Below, in pieces: positions 6,647-13,292 of a DNA stretch of 13,292 bases (position 1 is the stretch's first letter; each line of letters opens with the position of its first letter). The notes under the pieces were generated by a model. That model was given only the letters and a program-made list of their open reading frames with translations. It made no database searches and was not told the origin of the DNA. The stretch is from the NCBI GenBank assembly GCA_030038955.1, contig JASHQV010000269.1:1-13292 (forward strand), given 5' to 3'. The DNA is from Solirubrobacteraceae bacterium (GTDB lineage Bacteria > Actinomycetota > Thermoleophilia > Solirubrobacterales > Solirubrobacteraceae). The translations under genes were made by a program, and so were the position numbers.

Positions 6647-8281
6647 ATGACCGAGAACAACGACCGATCCGCAACGTTCCCCGAGGAAGGCAACCGATCC
6701 AGGACCACCCGGCGTGAGTTCGTCAAGCATGCAGTAGGTGGGCTGGTCATCGTGAGCGGCAGCTCGCTGATCGCTGCCTGCGGGAGCAACGCGAGCAGCA
6801 CCAGCTCGACAGGAGCCGCGAATGCGACTTCGGTGCCTAAGAGGGGAGGCCGTCTGGTCGTGGCTATGATCACCGGCGGTCAAGCTGAATCCATCAACCC
6901 AGCGGCACCGCTTGGAAACATCGACGAGGCGCGGATCCAGACCGTGTTCGATCCGCTGGTGACCTTGTCTCCGGACCTCGGCTCGGTGGTCTACATGCTC
7001 GCGGAGGAGCTGACGCCCAACTCAGACTTCTCCGCCTGGACCTTCCGCCTACGGGATGGCGTCGAATTCACCAACGGCAAGAGCCTCACTGCTGATGACC
7101 TCATCTACACCCTGCGAACGTGGAAGAGCCCGGCAAACTTCGCGAACGTTCCACTAGGGCAGAGCATCGATTACAGCGGACTGAAGAAGCTCGATAGGTA
7201 CACCGTGCGAGTCCCGTTCAAAGTTCGGTTCGCACGGTTGGCACCGTTCTTGGCCGAGCCGTACTGCTACGTGATCCAGGATGGAGAGAAGAACTTCACC
7301 AAGCCGGTCGGTACCGGGCCGTTCGAGGTCGTTTCCTTCACACCTGGCCAGCAGAGCCTGCAGCGTCGCAACCCCAACTACTGGCGCGCTGGACTGCCCT
7401 ACGCGGATGAGCTGCAGATCATCTCCTTCTCCGATCCGACCGCTCAGCTGAACGCGCTCCTAGGCGGGGAGACCAACGTGATGGTGGGCCTGGACTACGA
7501 GCAGGCCAAAGCACAGCAGTCCGGGGATCAAGTGCACCTTCTGATTACGAAGCAGCCGGGGCCGATCCCGTTCACGATGCGGGTGGACCGCGCGCCGTTT
7601 GACGACGTGCGCGTCCGCCAGGCTATGCGGCTGATCGTCGACCGCGAGGCCCTCATCGAAGATGCCCTCAGTGGATTTGGGACGATCGGCAACGACATTC
7701 CTGGCCCCGGGCTGCCCTTTTACGACAGCCAGCTGCCCCAGCGAACCCAGGACATCGAGAAGGCGAAGTCGCTGCTCAAGGCGGCCGGACGCTCCGGGAT
7801 GACCGTCGAGCTGCAAACCTCCAACGTGATCCCGGGCTTCGTCGAATCGGCCACGCTGTTCGCGCAGCAGGCGAAGGCGGCGGGCGTCAACGTGACGATC
7901 AAGCAGGAGCCAGCATCGGCGTACTTCGACACCAGCCAGCTATACCTGAAGATGGTGTTCGCACAGGATTCGTTGAACCCGATGCCCGGGCTTGACGTGA
8001 TCTACACGATCAACCTAGCCGCCTCGGGGCCATACAACGAGACGCACTGGAACGTGCCGCGGTTCAACAGCGTCCTCGCTGAGGCGCGCAGCTCGACGGG
8101 AAGCAAGGCTCAGACATTGTGGAATGAGCTGCAGACGATGTTCTACGACGACGGCAGCTACATCATCTGGGGTCAGCCCGACTACATTGATGCCTACGCC
8201 CCGAAGGTGGGCGGGCTCAAGCCCAACAAGCTCGGCCCAGCTAGCAACTACGACTTCGCCAGCGCTTGGATCGGCGCCTAG
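6647..8281 (+). CDS. ABC transporter substrate-binding lipoprotein, family 5 (Opp/Dpp type), Tat-exported
   Basis: Extracytoplasmic, membrane-anchored binding protein of a peptide/oligopeptide-class importer. The protein has 544 residues, normal for the family. The N-terminus has a twin-arginine motif (TTRREFVK, about 20-27), a short hydrophobic stretch (GGLVIVSGSSLIAA) and a lipobox with Cys45 (LIAAC-G), followed by a Ser/Thr/Ala-rich linker. The mature part shows family-5 features: GGRLVVAMITGG, FDPLVTLSPDLG, WTFRLRDGVEFTNGKSLTADD and later VGTGPFEV, RNPNYW and VRQAMRLIVDREALIE. It follows gntR by 16 bases and precedes two permeases and the ATPase. Family 5 proteins bind di- and oligopeptides, nickel, opines and other amphipathic small molecules. 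The ligand cannot be read from the sequence. Given the divergent operon, an N-carbamoyl, lactam or N-heterocyclic compound is a reasonable guess. Confidence 0.94.
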   Translation: MTENNDRSATFPEEGNRSRTTRREFVKHAVGGLVIVSGSSLIAACGSNASSTSSTGAANATSVPKRGGRLVVAMITGGQAESINPAAPLGNIDEARIQTVFDPLVTLSPDLGSVVYMLAEELTPNSDFSAWTFRLRDGVEFTNGKSLTADDLIYTLRTWKSPANFANVPLGQSIDYSGLKKLDRYTVRVPFKVRFARLAPFLAEPYCYVIQDGEKNFTKPVGTGPFEVVSFTPGQQSLQRRNPNYWRAGLPYADELQIISFSDPTAQLNALLGGETNVMVGLDYEQAKAQQSGDQVHLLITKQPGPIPFTMRVDRAPFDDVRVRQAMRLIVDREALIEDALSGFGTIGNDIPGPGLPFYDSQLPQRTQDIEKAKSLLKAAGRSGMTVELQTSNVIPGFVESATLFAQQAKAAGVNVTIKQEPASAYFDTSQLYLKMVFAQDSLNPMPGLDVIYTINLAASGPYNETHWNVPRFNSVLAEARSSTGSKAQTLWNELQTMFYDDGSYIIWGQPDYIDAYAPKVGGLKPNKLGPASNYDFASAWIGA

Positions 8282-8290
8282 CGGTTCCAC

Positions 8291-8298
8291 AGAGGGAG
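8291..8298 (+). promoter_or_regulatory. Ribosome-binding site for the first permease
   Basis: AGAGGGAG abuts the ATG at 8299. Spacing from AGAGG is only three bases, shorter than ideal. The ATG is still preferred over an in-frame TTG at 8266, which would overlap the binding-protein gene. Confidence 0.5.
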
Positions 8299-9345
8299 AT
8301 GAGCACTAGCCTCATTGTCGCGCCGAAGCGGCCTGTCGCATTCGTTCAAGCGCTTAGTGGACTACGTCGGCGTCATCCTGTCCTGGCCTTTCTGACTCGA
8401 CGCGTCGCCGCCGGAGTGCTGACTCTATTCGCGGCATCGATCGTGATCTTCCTGGCCACCGAGTTCCTACCAGGAAATCCGGCCTCCGTGGTGCTCGGCA
8501 AGAATGCGACCCCGGCTGCGCTCTACGCGCTACGCCTCAAACTGGGCCTCGACCACTCACTCTTTTATCAGTACACGCACTGGCTGGTCGCAGCTATGCA
8601 TGGTGACCTAGGTAACTCGGCCACTCAGATCGCGGCGGGCGCCACCAGCGCACCGATCTCGAAGATCTTGGGCTCGCCGCTCCTGAACAGCGCTGTGCTT
8701 GCGGTGATAACGACCGTGCTGATGATCCCGATCTCCCTCGTTTTCGGAGTATGGGCCGGAATCCGCGCCGGACGGCGTGCCGACAATGCGATCTCCGTTA
8801 TCTCTCTTGCGCTCGCCTCTCTTCCGGAGTTCGTCGTTGGGGCGATCCTGCTACTTGTCTTCTTCGACGCGCTCAACCTCCTGCCGCCAGTCGCCCTGGT
8901 CGCGCCCGGAGCAAGTCCGCTGGGTGATCCCAAGGCACTTATCCTGCCGGTCCTCACGCTGCTGATGATCACCAGCGGCTGGGCAATCCGGCAGATCCGC
9001 GCCGGAGTGATCGAGGTGGGCTACCACAGCTACGTCACGATGGCAAGGCTGAATGGGCTCCCGGAGCGGCGCGTGGTATGGCGCTACATCGTGCGCAACG
9101 CGTTGGCCACGAGCGTGCAGGTCGTCGCCCAGAACATCCAGTACCTGCTCGGTGGCATCATCGTCGTCGAATCGATCTTTGCCTATCCGGGCATAGGCAG
9201 CCTGTTGGTTAATGCAGTAGGAGTCCGTGACTTTCGCGAGGTACAGGCAATCGCGATCATTATCGCCGCCTTTTACGTCCTCGTGAACATCGTCGCCGAT
9301 CTCGCCGTAACGTTCCTTGTGCCTAAGCTGAGGACGGCGGCCTGA
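8299..9345 (+). CDS. ABC transporter permease, DppB/OppB type
   Basis: Inner-membrane subunit of the importer, with 348 residues. The first helix (about 31-52) leads into FLPGNPAS, matching the family's PGDP motif. After it come HGDLGNSAT, a series of hydrophobic segments, and the cytoplasmic EAA loop YVTMARLNGLPERRVVWRYIVRNA (about 245-268), which couples to the ATPase. The C-terminal helices include VESIFAYPGIGSLL, another family landmark. The N-terminal extension of about 30 residues before the first helix is somewhat longer than in many DppB proteins. The stop TGA overlaps the next ATG by one base (TGATG). It works as a heterodimer with the next gene product. Confidence 0.94.
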   Translation: MSTSLIVAPKRPVAFVQALSGLRRRHPVLAFLTRRVAAGVLTLFAASIVIFLATEFLPGNPASVVLGKNATPAALYALRLKLGLDHSLFYQYTHWLVAAMHGDLGNSATQIAAGATSAPISKILGSPLLNSAVLAVITTVLMIPISLVFGVWAGIRAGRRADNAISVISLALASLPEFVVGAILLLVFFDALNLLPPVALVAPGASPLGDPKALILPVLTLLMITSGWAIRQIRAGVIEVGYHSYVTMARLNGLPERRVVWRYIVRNALATSVQVVAQNIQYLLGGIIVVESIFAYPGIGSLLVNAVGVRDFREVQAIAIIIAAFYVLVNIVADLAVTFLVPKLRTAA

Positions 9346-10181
9346 TGCGTCGGCCGCGACTCGTGTTCGACGGTTCCGGCTGGGTGGGATTTGCCCTGGT
9401 CGCATCCGTTGTCCTCGTAGCGGCGTTTGGGCCGCTGCTCGCCCCCCACTCGCCCACCGCGCCAATCGGCGTGCCCGGAGCCGGACCGAGCGCGAGCGCT
9501 CCGCTCGGCCTCGACTTCCTGGGCCGGGACGTGCTGAGCCGGCTACTCTACGGTGGACGGTCAGTCCTGCTCATGGGACTCGCCGCCACGAGCTTGGGCT
9601 ACGCGGTCGGGGGCGCTATCGGCATGATCGCTGGCTACTCGCGCTCGCTACTCGACCCAGTCCTGATGCGCGCGATAGATGTGCTCATGAGCTTCCCCGC
9701 CTTGCTCTTGCTCTTGGTCCTCGTCACCGGCGCGGGTAGCACGATCGCGGTGCTAATCCTCGGCGTGGCGCTCGTCCAGATCCCCGGGATCAGCCGGATT
9801 GTCCGCACGGCAGTGCTCGAGGTGTCGGTCCGGGGATACGTCGAGGCAGGAATCGTCCGTGGTGAGAGATCCGCCGCGATCCTCCGGCGCGAGATCCTAC
9901 CCAACATCGTTGGCCCCGTCGTCGCCACTGTGGGGCTCCGCTTCACCCTCTCTGTGGTGCTAATCGCCAGCGTCAACTTTCTGGGGCTTGGGCTGCAACC
10001 GCCTGCGTCGGATTGGGGTCTCATGGTCTCGGAGAACCGCCAGATCATCAACCTCAATCCGTGGAGCGTGCTCGCGCCGACGCTCATGCTCGCGTTGCTC
10101 ACGATTGGAATCACCATGCTGAGCGACTCCTATGCGCGTCGCCGAGGCATCTCGCGGTTGATGCGCATCGCGGAGATCTGA
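9345..10181 (+). CDS. ABC transporter permease, DppC/OppC type
   Basis: Second inner-membrane subunit, with 278 residues. The N-terminal helix (about 14-31) is followed by LLAPHSPT and LGLDFLGRDVLSRLLYGGRSVL (about 54-75), the standard DppC signature. Five further hydrophobic segments follow, with the EAA loop YVEAGIVRGERSAAILRREI (about 165-184) and NFLGLGLQPPASDWG near 211-225. The start ATG shares one base with the dppB-type stop. The next gene begins three bases after its TGA, so all transporter genes are in one transcript. Confidence 0.94.
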   Translation: MRRPRLVFDGSGWVGFALVASVVLVAAFGPLLAPHSPTAPIGVPGAGPSASAPLGLDFLGRDVLSRLLYGGRSVLLMGLAATSLGYAVGGAIGMIAGYSRSLLDPVLMRAIDVLMSFPALLLLLVLVTGAGSTIAVLILGVALVQIPGISRIVRTAVLEVSVRGYVEAGIVRGERSAAILRREILPNIVGPVVATVGLRFTLSVVLIASVNFLGLGLQPPASDWGLMVSENRQIINLNPWSVLAPTLMLALLTIGITMLSDSYARRRGISRLMRIAEI

Positions 10182-10184
10182 TCC

Positions 10185-12065
10185 GTGTCCACCTCAGCCT
10201 CACACACCGGCACGCCTGCCCTTGAAGTGCATGACCTCCGCGTCGAGCTGCTGTCAGGTGCGTCTATCGTGGAAGACGTTAGCTTGGAGGTACGTCCCGG
10301 CGAGGTGCTCGGGTTAGTTGGCGAGTCGGGGTGTGGTAAGACGACTGCGGCGCTCGCGCTGCTTGGCTACGCCGCCCCAGGGGTCAGGATCGCAGGAGGC
10401 GAGGTTGTGATCGGCGGCAAGCGGATCGACAGCCTGCGGGAAGGTGAGGTCCGGCGGCACCGCGGCTGCGACATCTCATATGTCCCGCAGGACCCGGGCG
10501 GCTCGCTGAATCCGGCGTTGCGTATCGGCAAGGTGATCCAAGAGATGCTGCGCGTTCACAGATCCGACAGCGCTGACCGGCCCGAGGCGGTGCCGAACGC
10601 GCTCGCGAGGGCGAACCTGCCCGGTGACGAGCGTTTTGCCCGGCGCTTTCCCCACGAGCTGTCGGGGGGTCAGCAGCAGCGCGTTTGCATCGCCTGTGCC
10701 CTAGTCTGTGAGCCGCCAGTGGTCGTGCTCGATGAGCCCACGACCGGGCTCGACGTGGTCACCCAGGCCCACGTGCTTACTGAGCTCGAGCAGCTGCGTC
10801 GAGAGCAATCTCTTGCCTGTGTCTACGTGACACATGACCTGAGCGTGGTGGCGAGAATCGCGGATCGGATTGCAGTTATGTACGCGGGGCGGATCGTCGA
10901 GCAAGGGCCGACCGTGGGCGTCCTTCAACGCCCGCGCCATCCATACACTCGCGGATTGATCTTCTCCGTGCCCGACCACAGCCGCCCGCGACGTCTGCAG
11001 GCTGTGCCCGGGATCGTGCCGTCGATTGGAGAGCGGCCGCCGGGATGCGCTTTCGCCCCTCGCTGCCCGCAGCGCAGGGATGGCTGTCAGACTACCGTGC
11101 CGCCGCTTGACCCAGTGTCCGGCGACCAGGTGGTGGCCTGCCTCTACTGGCGCGAAACGCCACCCGTAGAGGTTCAAATGATCGAGCCGGGTCCGACGGC
11201 CGAGCGAGAAGATCAGCCGGCGGTGCTGACCGTCGAGCACCTGCGCGCTGAGCACCGGGGTCGCCATGAGACTGTCGTTGCGGCGAACGACGTCAGCTTT
11301 GTCATCCCACACGGAGCATGTGTCGCCCTGGTCGGTGAGTCCGGCAGCGGCAAGACGACGATTGCCAGAACGATTGTTGGCCTGCATCCAGCCATCTCCG
11401 GGGAGGTGCGACTTGGAGATCAGGTGCTGCGCGGGGCGCGGCACCGGTCGACCGAGCAGCACCGCACCATCCAAATGATTTTCCAGAACCCGGGCGACTC
11501 ACTGAACCCACGCCAATCAGTTAGAGATCAGATCGCTCGGCCCGCGCGTGTCCTCCGGAGTGTCACGCGGGCACAAGCGGCCGCCGAGGTTGACCGACTC
11601 CTCGAGCAGGTGCGCCTGCCCAGCCGAGTGGCTGAACGGTTCCCACACGAGCTGTCTGGCGGGGAGCGTCAACGCGTCGGCATCGCCCGTGCCCTCGCTG
11701 CCGGTCCCCAGATCCTTGTCTGCGACGAGATCACCTCAGCCCTCGACGTGTCTGTTCAGGCGGCCATCCTGCTGCTGCTGAGCGATCTACGCCGGGACCT
11801 GGGTCTCAGCCTGCTCGTCATTACCCACGATCTTGGGGTTGTAGCCACCGTCGCCGACTACACGCTCGTCCTCTCACAGGGCGACATCTGCGAGCAAGGA
11901 CCGACGTCGCAGGTGATCGCTGCGCCACGGGAGCCATACACGCAACGCCTACTCGCGGCGGCCCCCAGCCTGTACGGAGCTCTGGAGAGACCGAACGAAC
12001 CGGATCCGCAGACCAGCCAAGCCACCCCGCCACCTACCTCGGCCGCCCCGACACCGACGATCTGA
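10185..12065 (+). CDS. Fused double-ATPase subunit of peptide-type ABC importer (DppD-DppF fusion)
   Basis: One 626-residue chain carries both nucleotide-binding domains that power the importer. Domain 1 has Walker A GESGCGKTT (46-54), signature LSGGQQQ (159-165), Walker B VVVLDEP (179-185) with Glu184, and His217. Domain 2 has Walker A GESGSGKTT (384-392), signature LSGGERQ (490-496), Walker B with Asp514-Glu515, and His548. All catalytic residues are intact in both halves. Between them is the Opp/Dpp C-terminal segment (GCAFAPRCP) with four cysteines at 288, 294, 301 and 319. In the mycobacterial fused OppD such cysteines hold an iron-sulfur cluster, so one is likely here. The tail after about 600 is Pro/Thr-rich. 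The GTG start lies three bases after the upstream stop. Fused ATPases of this type are common in actinobacteria. Confidence 0.95.
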   Translation: MSTSASHTGTPALEVHDLRVELLSGASIVEDVSLEVRPGEVLGLVGESGCGKTTAALALLGYAAPGVRIAGGEVVIGGKRIDSLREGEVRRHRGCDISYVPQDPGGSLNPALRIGKVIQEMLRVHRSDSADRPEAVPNALARANLPGDERFARRFPHELSGGQQQRVCIACALVCEPPVVVLDEPTTGLDVVTQAHVLTELEQLRREQSLACVYVTHDLSVVARIADRIAVMYAGRIVEQGPTVGVLQRPRHPYTRGLIFSVPDHSRPRRLQAVPGIVPSIGERPPGCAFAPRCPQRRDGCQTTVPPLDPVSGDQVVACLYWRETPPVEVQMIEPGPTAEREDQPAVLTVEHLRAEHRGRHETVVAANDVSFVIPHGACVALVGESGSGKTTIARTIVGLHPAISGEVRLGDQVLRGARHRSTEQHRTIQMIFQNPGDSLNPRQSVRDQIARPARVLRSVTRAQAAAEVDRLLEQVRLPSRVAERFPHELSGGERQRVGIARALAAGPQILVCDEITSALDVSVQAAILLLLSDLRRDLGLSLLVITHDLGVVATVADYTLVLSQGDICEQGPTSQVIAAPREPYTQRLLAAAPSLYGALERPNEPDPQTSQATPPPTSAAPTPTI

Positions 12066-12390
12066 GCGTCCCGCAGGTGCGTCCTCTCGATCGTCTTCTT
12101 GACATCCGTGTGCCCTGTCCACGACGGTGGCGTCGGCATCGCAATCCCAAGGCGACCATGTCTGGACGACGGAAGACGATGCCCTTGCGGACCCGGATAT
12201 CGTGAGTGATCACGAAGCTCTAGGACCACCGAGAAGATCGGGCCCGACTCCGGTCGCTGGATCGGGCCCAACTCGGGTCGCTGGCGAACACGGCGCCCGG
12301 GCTCGTCTGCTACGGCTCCGGATCATGCATCGTCGGCCGTGCGCGGGGTTGCAATACCTGTTGTGCCTGCGTCCCAAGCCGCACCAACAC
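12066..12390. other. Non-coding or decayed stretch downstream of the transporter operon
   Basis: No open frame here looks like a known protein. The frame starting with GTG at 12127 runs through it, but its first 85 or so residues are compositionally poor and unrelated to anything I recognise. There is a 24-bp tandem repeat (12236-12283), and a small inverted repeat CGTGA/TCACG lies at about 12200-12213. No clear rho-independent terminator follows the ATPase gene. Confidence 0.5.
12236..12283. repeat. Two-copy 24-bp tandem repeat
   Basis: Units 12236-12259 and 12260-12283 both begin GATCGGGCCC and end GGTCGCTG, and differ at two positions. In the 12127 frame they encode SGPTPVAG and SGPTRVAG. 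The repeat lies in otherwise weakly coding sequence and may simply be drift by slippage. Confidence 0.75.
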
Positions 12391-12606
12391 GTGCTGTTGC
12401 GACCGGATGGGCACGGCGATCACCCCGGCCGCTCCCTATCTCTGCAGAGGTTGCGCCTCGACCTCGCCGACTACCCGCGCATCACCAGTCTGGCCACACG
12501 CTGGCCCACCCTAACCAGCGAGGGCACCTACGACGGCCTCAAAGCCATCTTCGACGCACTGCTCGGACCGGTATCCGCTCCAGGCAGGCCATCGACCTGG
12601 GGCTGA
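12391..12606 (+). pseudogene. Possible remnant of a TetR-family regulator C-terminal domain
   Basis: In one frame this stretch reads VLLRPDG and then, after about 17 residues, LQRLRLDLADYPRITSLATR, and closes near the end with YDGLKAIFDALLG before a TGA at 12604-12606. The pattern, a Y/FPxxxxL helix followed by an acidic or aromatic residue, GL, four residues and LL, resembles the end of TetR-type ligand domains. Third-position GC is high, as in real genes of the window. No helix-turn-helix domain precedes it in any frame, and the segment between the two recognisable parts is shorter than in intact proteins. It is therefore read as a truncated, decayed gene. This is pattern recognition from memory and could be chance. 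Confidence 0.3.
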
Positions 12607-12790
12607 CACCCGCGCCCAAGACTGGTGCCCAAGATGCAGGCCGACCCTCGCCGGTCGGCGCGTCGGCTTGAACAGGGCCACGACGGTGGCGCATCAGCTG
12701 CCACCCCGAAGCACCAGGTTGGTGTCCTCTTGGGCGCTTTCCGTTCGTCGTCCTGTTATCAGCGTCAATCCTGACCCACAGGAGGGCAGC
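12607..12790. other. Intergenic region before the small gene and DGPF gene
   Basis: It contains a perfect 7-bp stem, GCCGACC/GGTCGGC, around a 6-base loop (12640-12659). No T-tract follows, so terminator function is doubtful. A weak promoter-like pair, TTGGGC and TGTTAT, lies about 40-60 bases before the small gene's ATG. A strong ribosome site occupies its end. Confidence 0.4.
12780..12785 (+). promoter_or_regulatory. Strong Shine-Dalgarno site for the 50-residue gene
   Basis: A perfect AGGAGG lies five bases before the ATG at 12791. It is the best ribosome site in the window. It is the main evidence that the short frame is a real gene and starts there rather than at upstream in-frame codons. 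Confidence 0.75.
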
Positions 12791-12943
12791 ATGAGCAAGA
12801 GGCACCGACAGGTGGCGCACGACCAGGAGATCGTCGGTTACGTCGACGGCTGGGCACTTCCCGGCGCCCTGGAGATCGATCGGCGTGTTCGGGCGGTTCG
12901 TGAGAAGGTGTTCGCACGTTACATCTACGGGAAGCGAGGCTGA
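12791..12943 (+). CDS. Hypothetical 50-residue protein
   Basis: I do not recognise this protein. It starts MSKRHRQVAHDQEIVGYVDG and ends in a basic stretch with RYIYGKRG. It is highly charged (many Arg, Lys, His, Asp and Glu), with no cysteine, signal peptide or membrane segment. A central amphipathic helix is plausible (about 27-44, ALEIDRRVRAVREKVFARYI). Evidence that it is real: a perfect AGGAGG at five-base spacing, high third-position GC, and a stop only one base before the ATG of the DGPF gene, which suggests translational coupling. It could be a small regulator or partner of that gene, or a leader peptide. No function is claimed. Confidence 0.6.
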   Translation: MSKRHRQVAHDQEIVGYVDGWALPGALEIDRRVRAVREKVFARYIYGKRG

Positions 12944-12944
12944 G

Positions 12945-13292
12945 ATGAAGTACCTGGCTTTCATCTGTGCCGACGGCCTGCCGGCAGCGGAGGACTTGGC
13001 GGTCATACAGCGCGAGCTCCCGGGCTGGGTCGAGGAGATGGACGGTCGTGGCGTGCGGTTGCTCGGCCGGGAGCTGGACCTGCCGGAGACGGCGGCGACG
13101 GTACGTGTGCGCTCCGGTGAGACGCTGGTGACCGACGGCCCGTTCGTCGAGACCAAGGAGTTCATCGCGGGCTTCGACGTGTTCGAGTGTGCCGACCTGG
13201 ACGAGGCGATCGAGGTGGCGGCCAAGCACCCGTCATCCTGGTTCCAGGCGATCGAGATCCGGCCGTTCACGGACGGCCTGGAGCTGGACGAG
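12945..13292 (+). CDS. DGPF/YCII-related domain protein, 3' end outside window
   Basis: The 116 visible codons cover nearly a whole YCII-like (DGPF) protein, a small ferredoxin-like fold family of about 110-140 residues whose biochemical role is poorly known. It begins MKYLAFICAD. It then shows the name-giving DGPF at 64-67 in VTDGPFVETKEFIAGF, followed by DLDEAIEVAAKHP and AIEIRPF, all standard for the family. The conserved His in the KHP motif is at 95. The frame is still open at base 13292. In actinobacteria such genes often lie next to an ECF sigma factor (ECF41/42-type groups), so one may follow just outside the window. It starts one base after the small upstream gene and appears unrelated to the catabolic locus. 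Confidence 0.88.
   Translation, partial: MKYLAFICADGLPAAEDLAVIQRELPGWVEEMDGRGVRLLGRELDLPETAATVRVRSGETLVTDGPFVETKEFIAGFDVFECADLDEAIEVAAKHPSSWFQAIEIRPFTDGLELDE

Noticed and set aside
10701..11474. 257-codon minus-strand frame inside the fused ATPase gene
   Set aside because: It is antisense to an intact two-domain ABC ATPase, with no supporting ribosome site or motif.
12224..12492. Cysteine-rich plus-strand frame (about a dozen Cys, with CNTCCACV and TNTCCCD)
   Set aside because: It first looked like a small cysteine-rich peptide, but it has no start codon or ribosome site after its upstream stop. The cysteines arise from a frame offset against the better-supported 12391-12606 frame.
12640..12659. 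7-bp GC-rich hairpin as a rho-independent terminator
   Set aside because: No T-run follows and it lies far from the end of any confident gene. It is kept only as a note in the intergenic entry.
1..13292. CRISPR array, tRNA, rRNA or insertion-sequence ends
   Set aside because: I looked for regularly spaced repeats, cloverleaf-like stretches and transposase motifs and saw none. The only repeats are the operator pairs, the 24-bp tandem repeat and small inverted repeats.

Overview
This is a GC-rich bacterial window, probably from an actinobacterium. The evidence is the very high third-position GC, the frequent GTG starts, the fused two-domain Opp/Dpp ATPase, the Tat-type lipoprotein signal and the DGPF/YCII gene at the right edge. 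The exact lineage cannot be fixed from the sequence. There are no rRNA or tRNA genes, no CRISPR array and no intact mobile element.

The main feature is a divergent catabolic locus of about 12 kb arranged around a control region (about 5640-5940). Leftward (minus strand) runs a tightly packed operon of five genes: a 2Fe-2S subunit, the molybdopterin subunit of a xanthine dehydrogenase-family hydroxylase, an N-carbamoyl-D-amino-acid amidohydrolase of the nitrilase superfamily, a fold-type I low-specificity threonine aldolase, and a pyroglutamyl peptidase I that runs off the left edge. Every junction is a 1- or 4-base stop/start overlap, so the operon is almost certainly translated as a coupled unit. 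Rightward (plus strand) runs a GntR/FadR-type (FCD) regulator and then a complete Opp/Dpp-type ABC importer: a Tat-exported lipoprotein binding protein, two permeases, and one polypeptide carrying both ATPase domains.

The control region has two copies of a compact element. Each is a pair of GTCGAC palindromes separated by one base, and GTCGAC fits the yGTM-KACy half-site logic of FadR-type GntR operators. One copy lies beside each probable start of transcription. The simplest model is that the GntR protein senses the imported compound or a breakdown product and controls both arms.

A plausible reading is import of a small peptide-like or ureido/lactam compound, followed by hydroxylation or aldehyde oxidation by the Mo enzyme, removal of an N-carbamoyl group, retro-aldol cleavage of a beta-hydroxy amino acid, and removal of pyroglutamyl groups. 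I know of no described pathway with exactly this gene set. The substrate is unknown and the order of steps is inference.

From about 12066 to 12790 lies a poorly coding stretch. It contains a two-copy 24-bp tandem repeat and what looks like the decayed C-terminal end of a TetR-family regulator. At the right edge, a 50-codon gene of unknown function with a strong ribosome-binding site sits one base upstream of a DGPF/YCII-family gene that runs out of the window.
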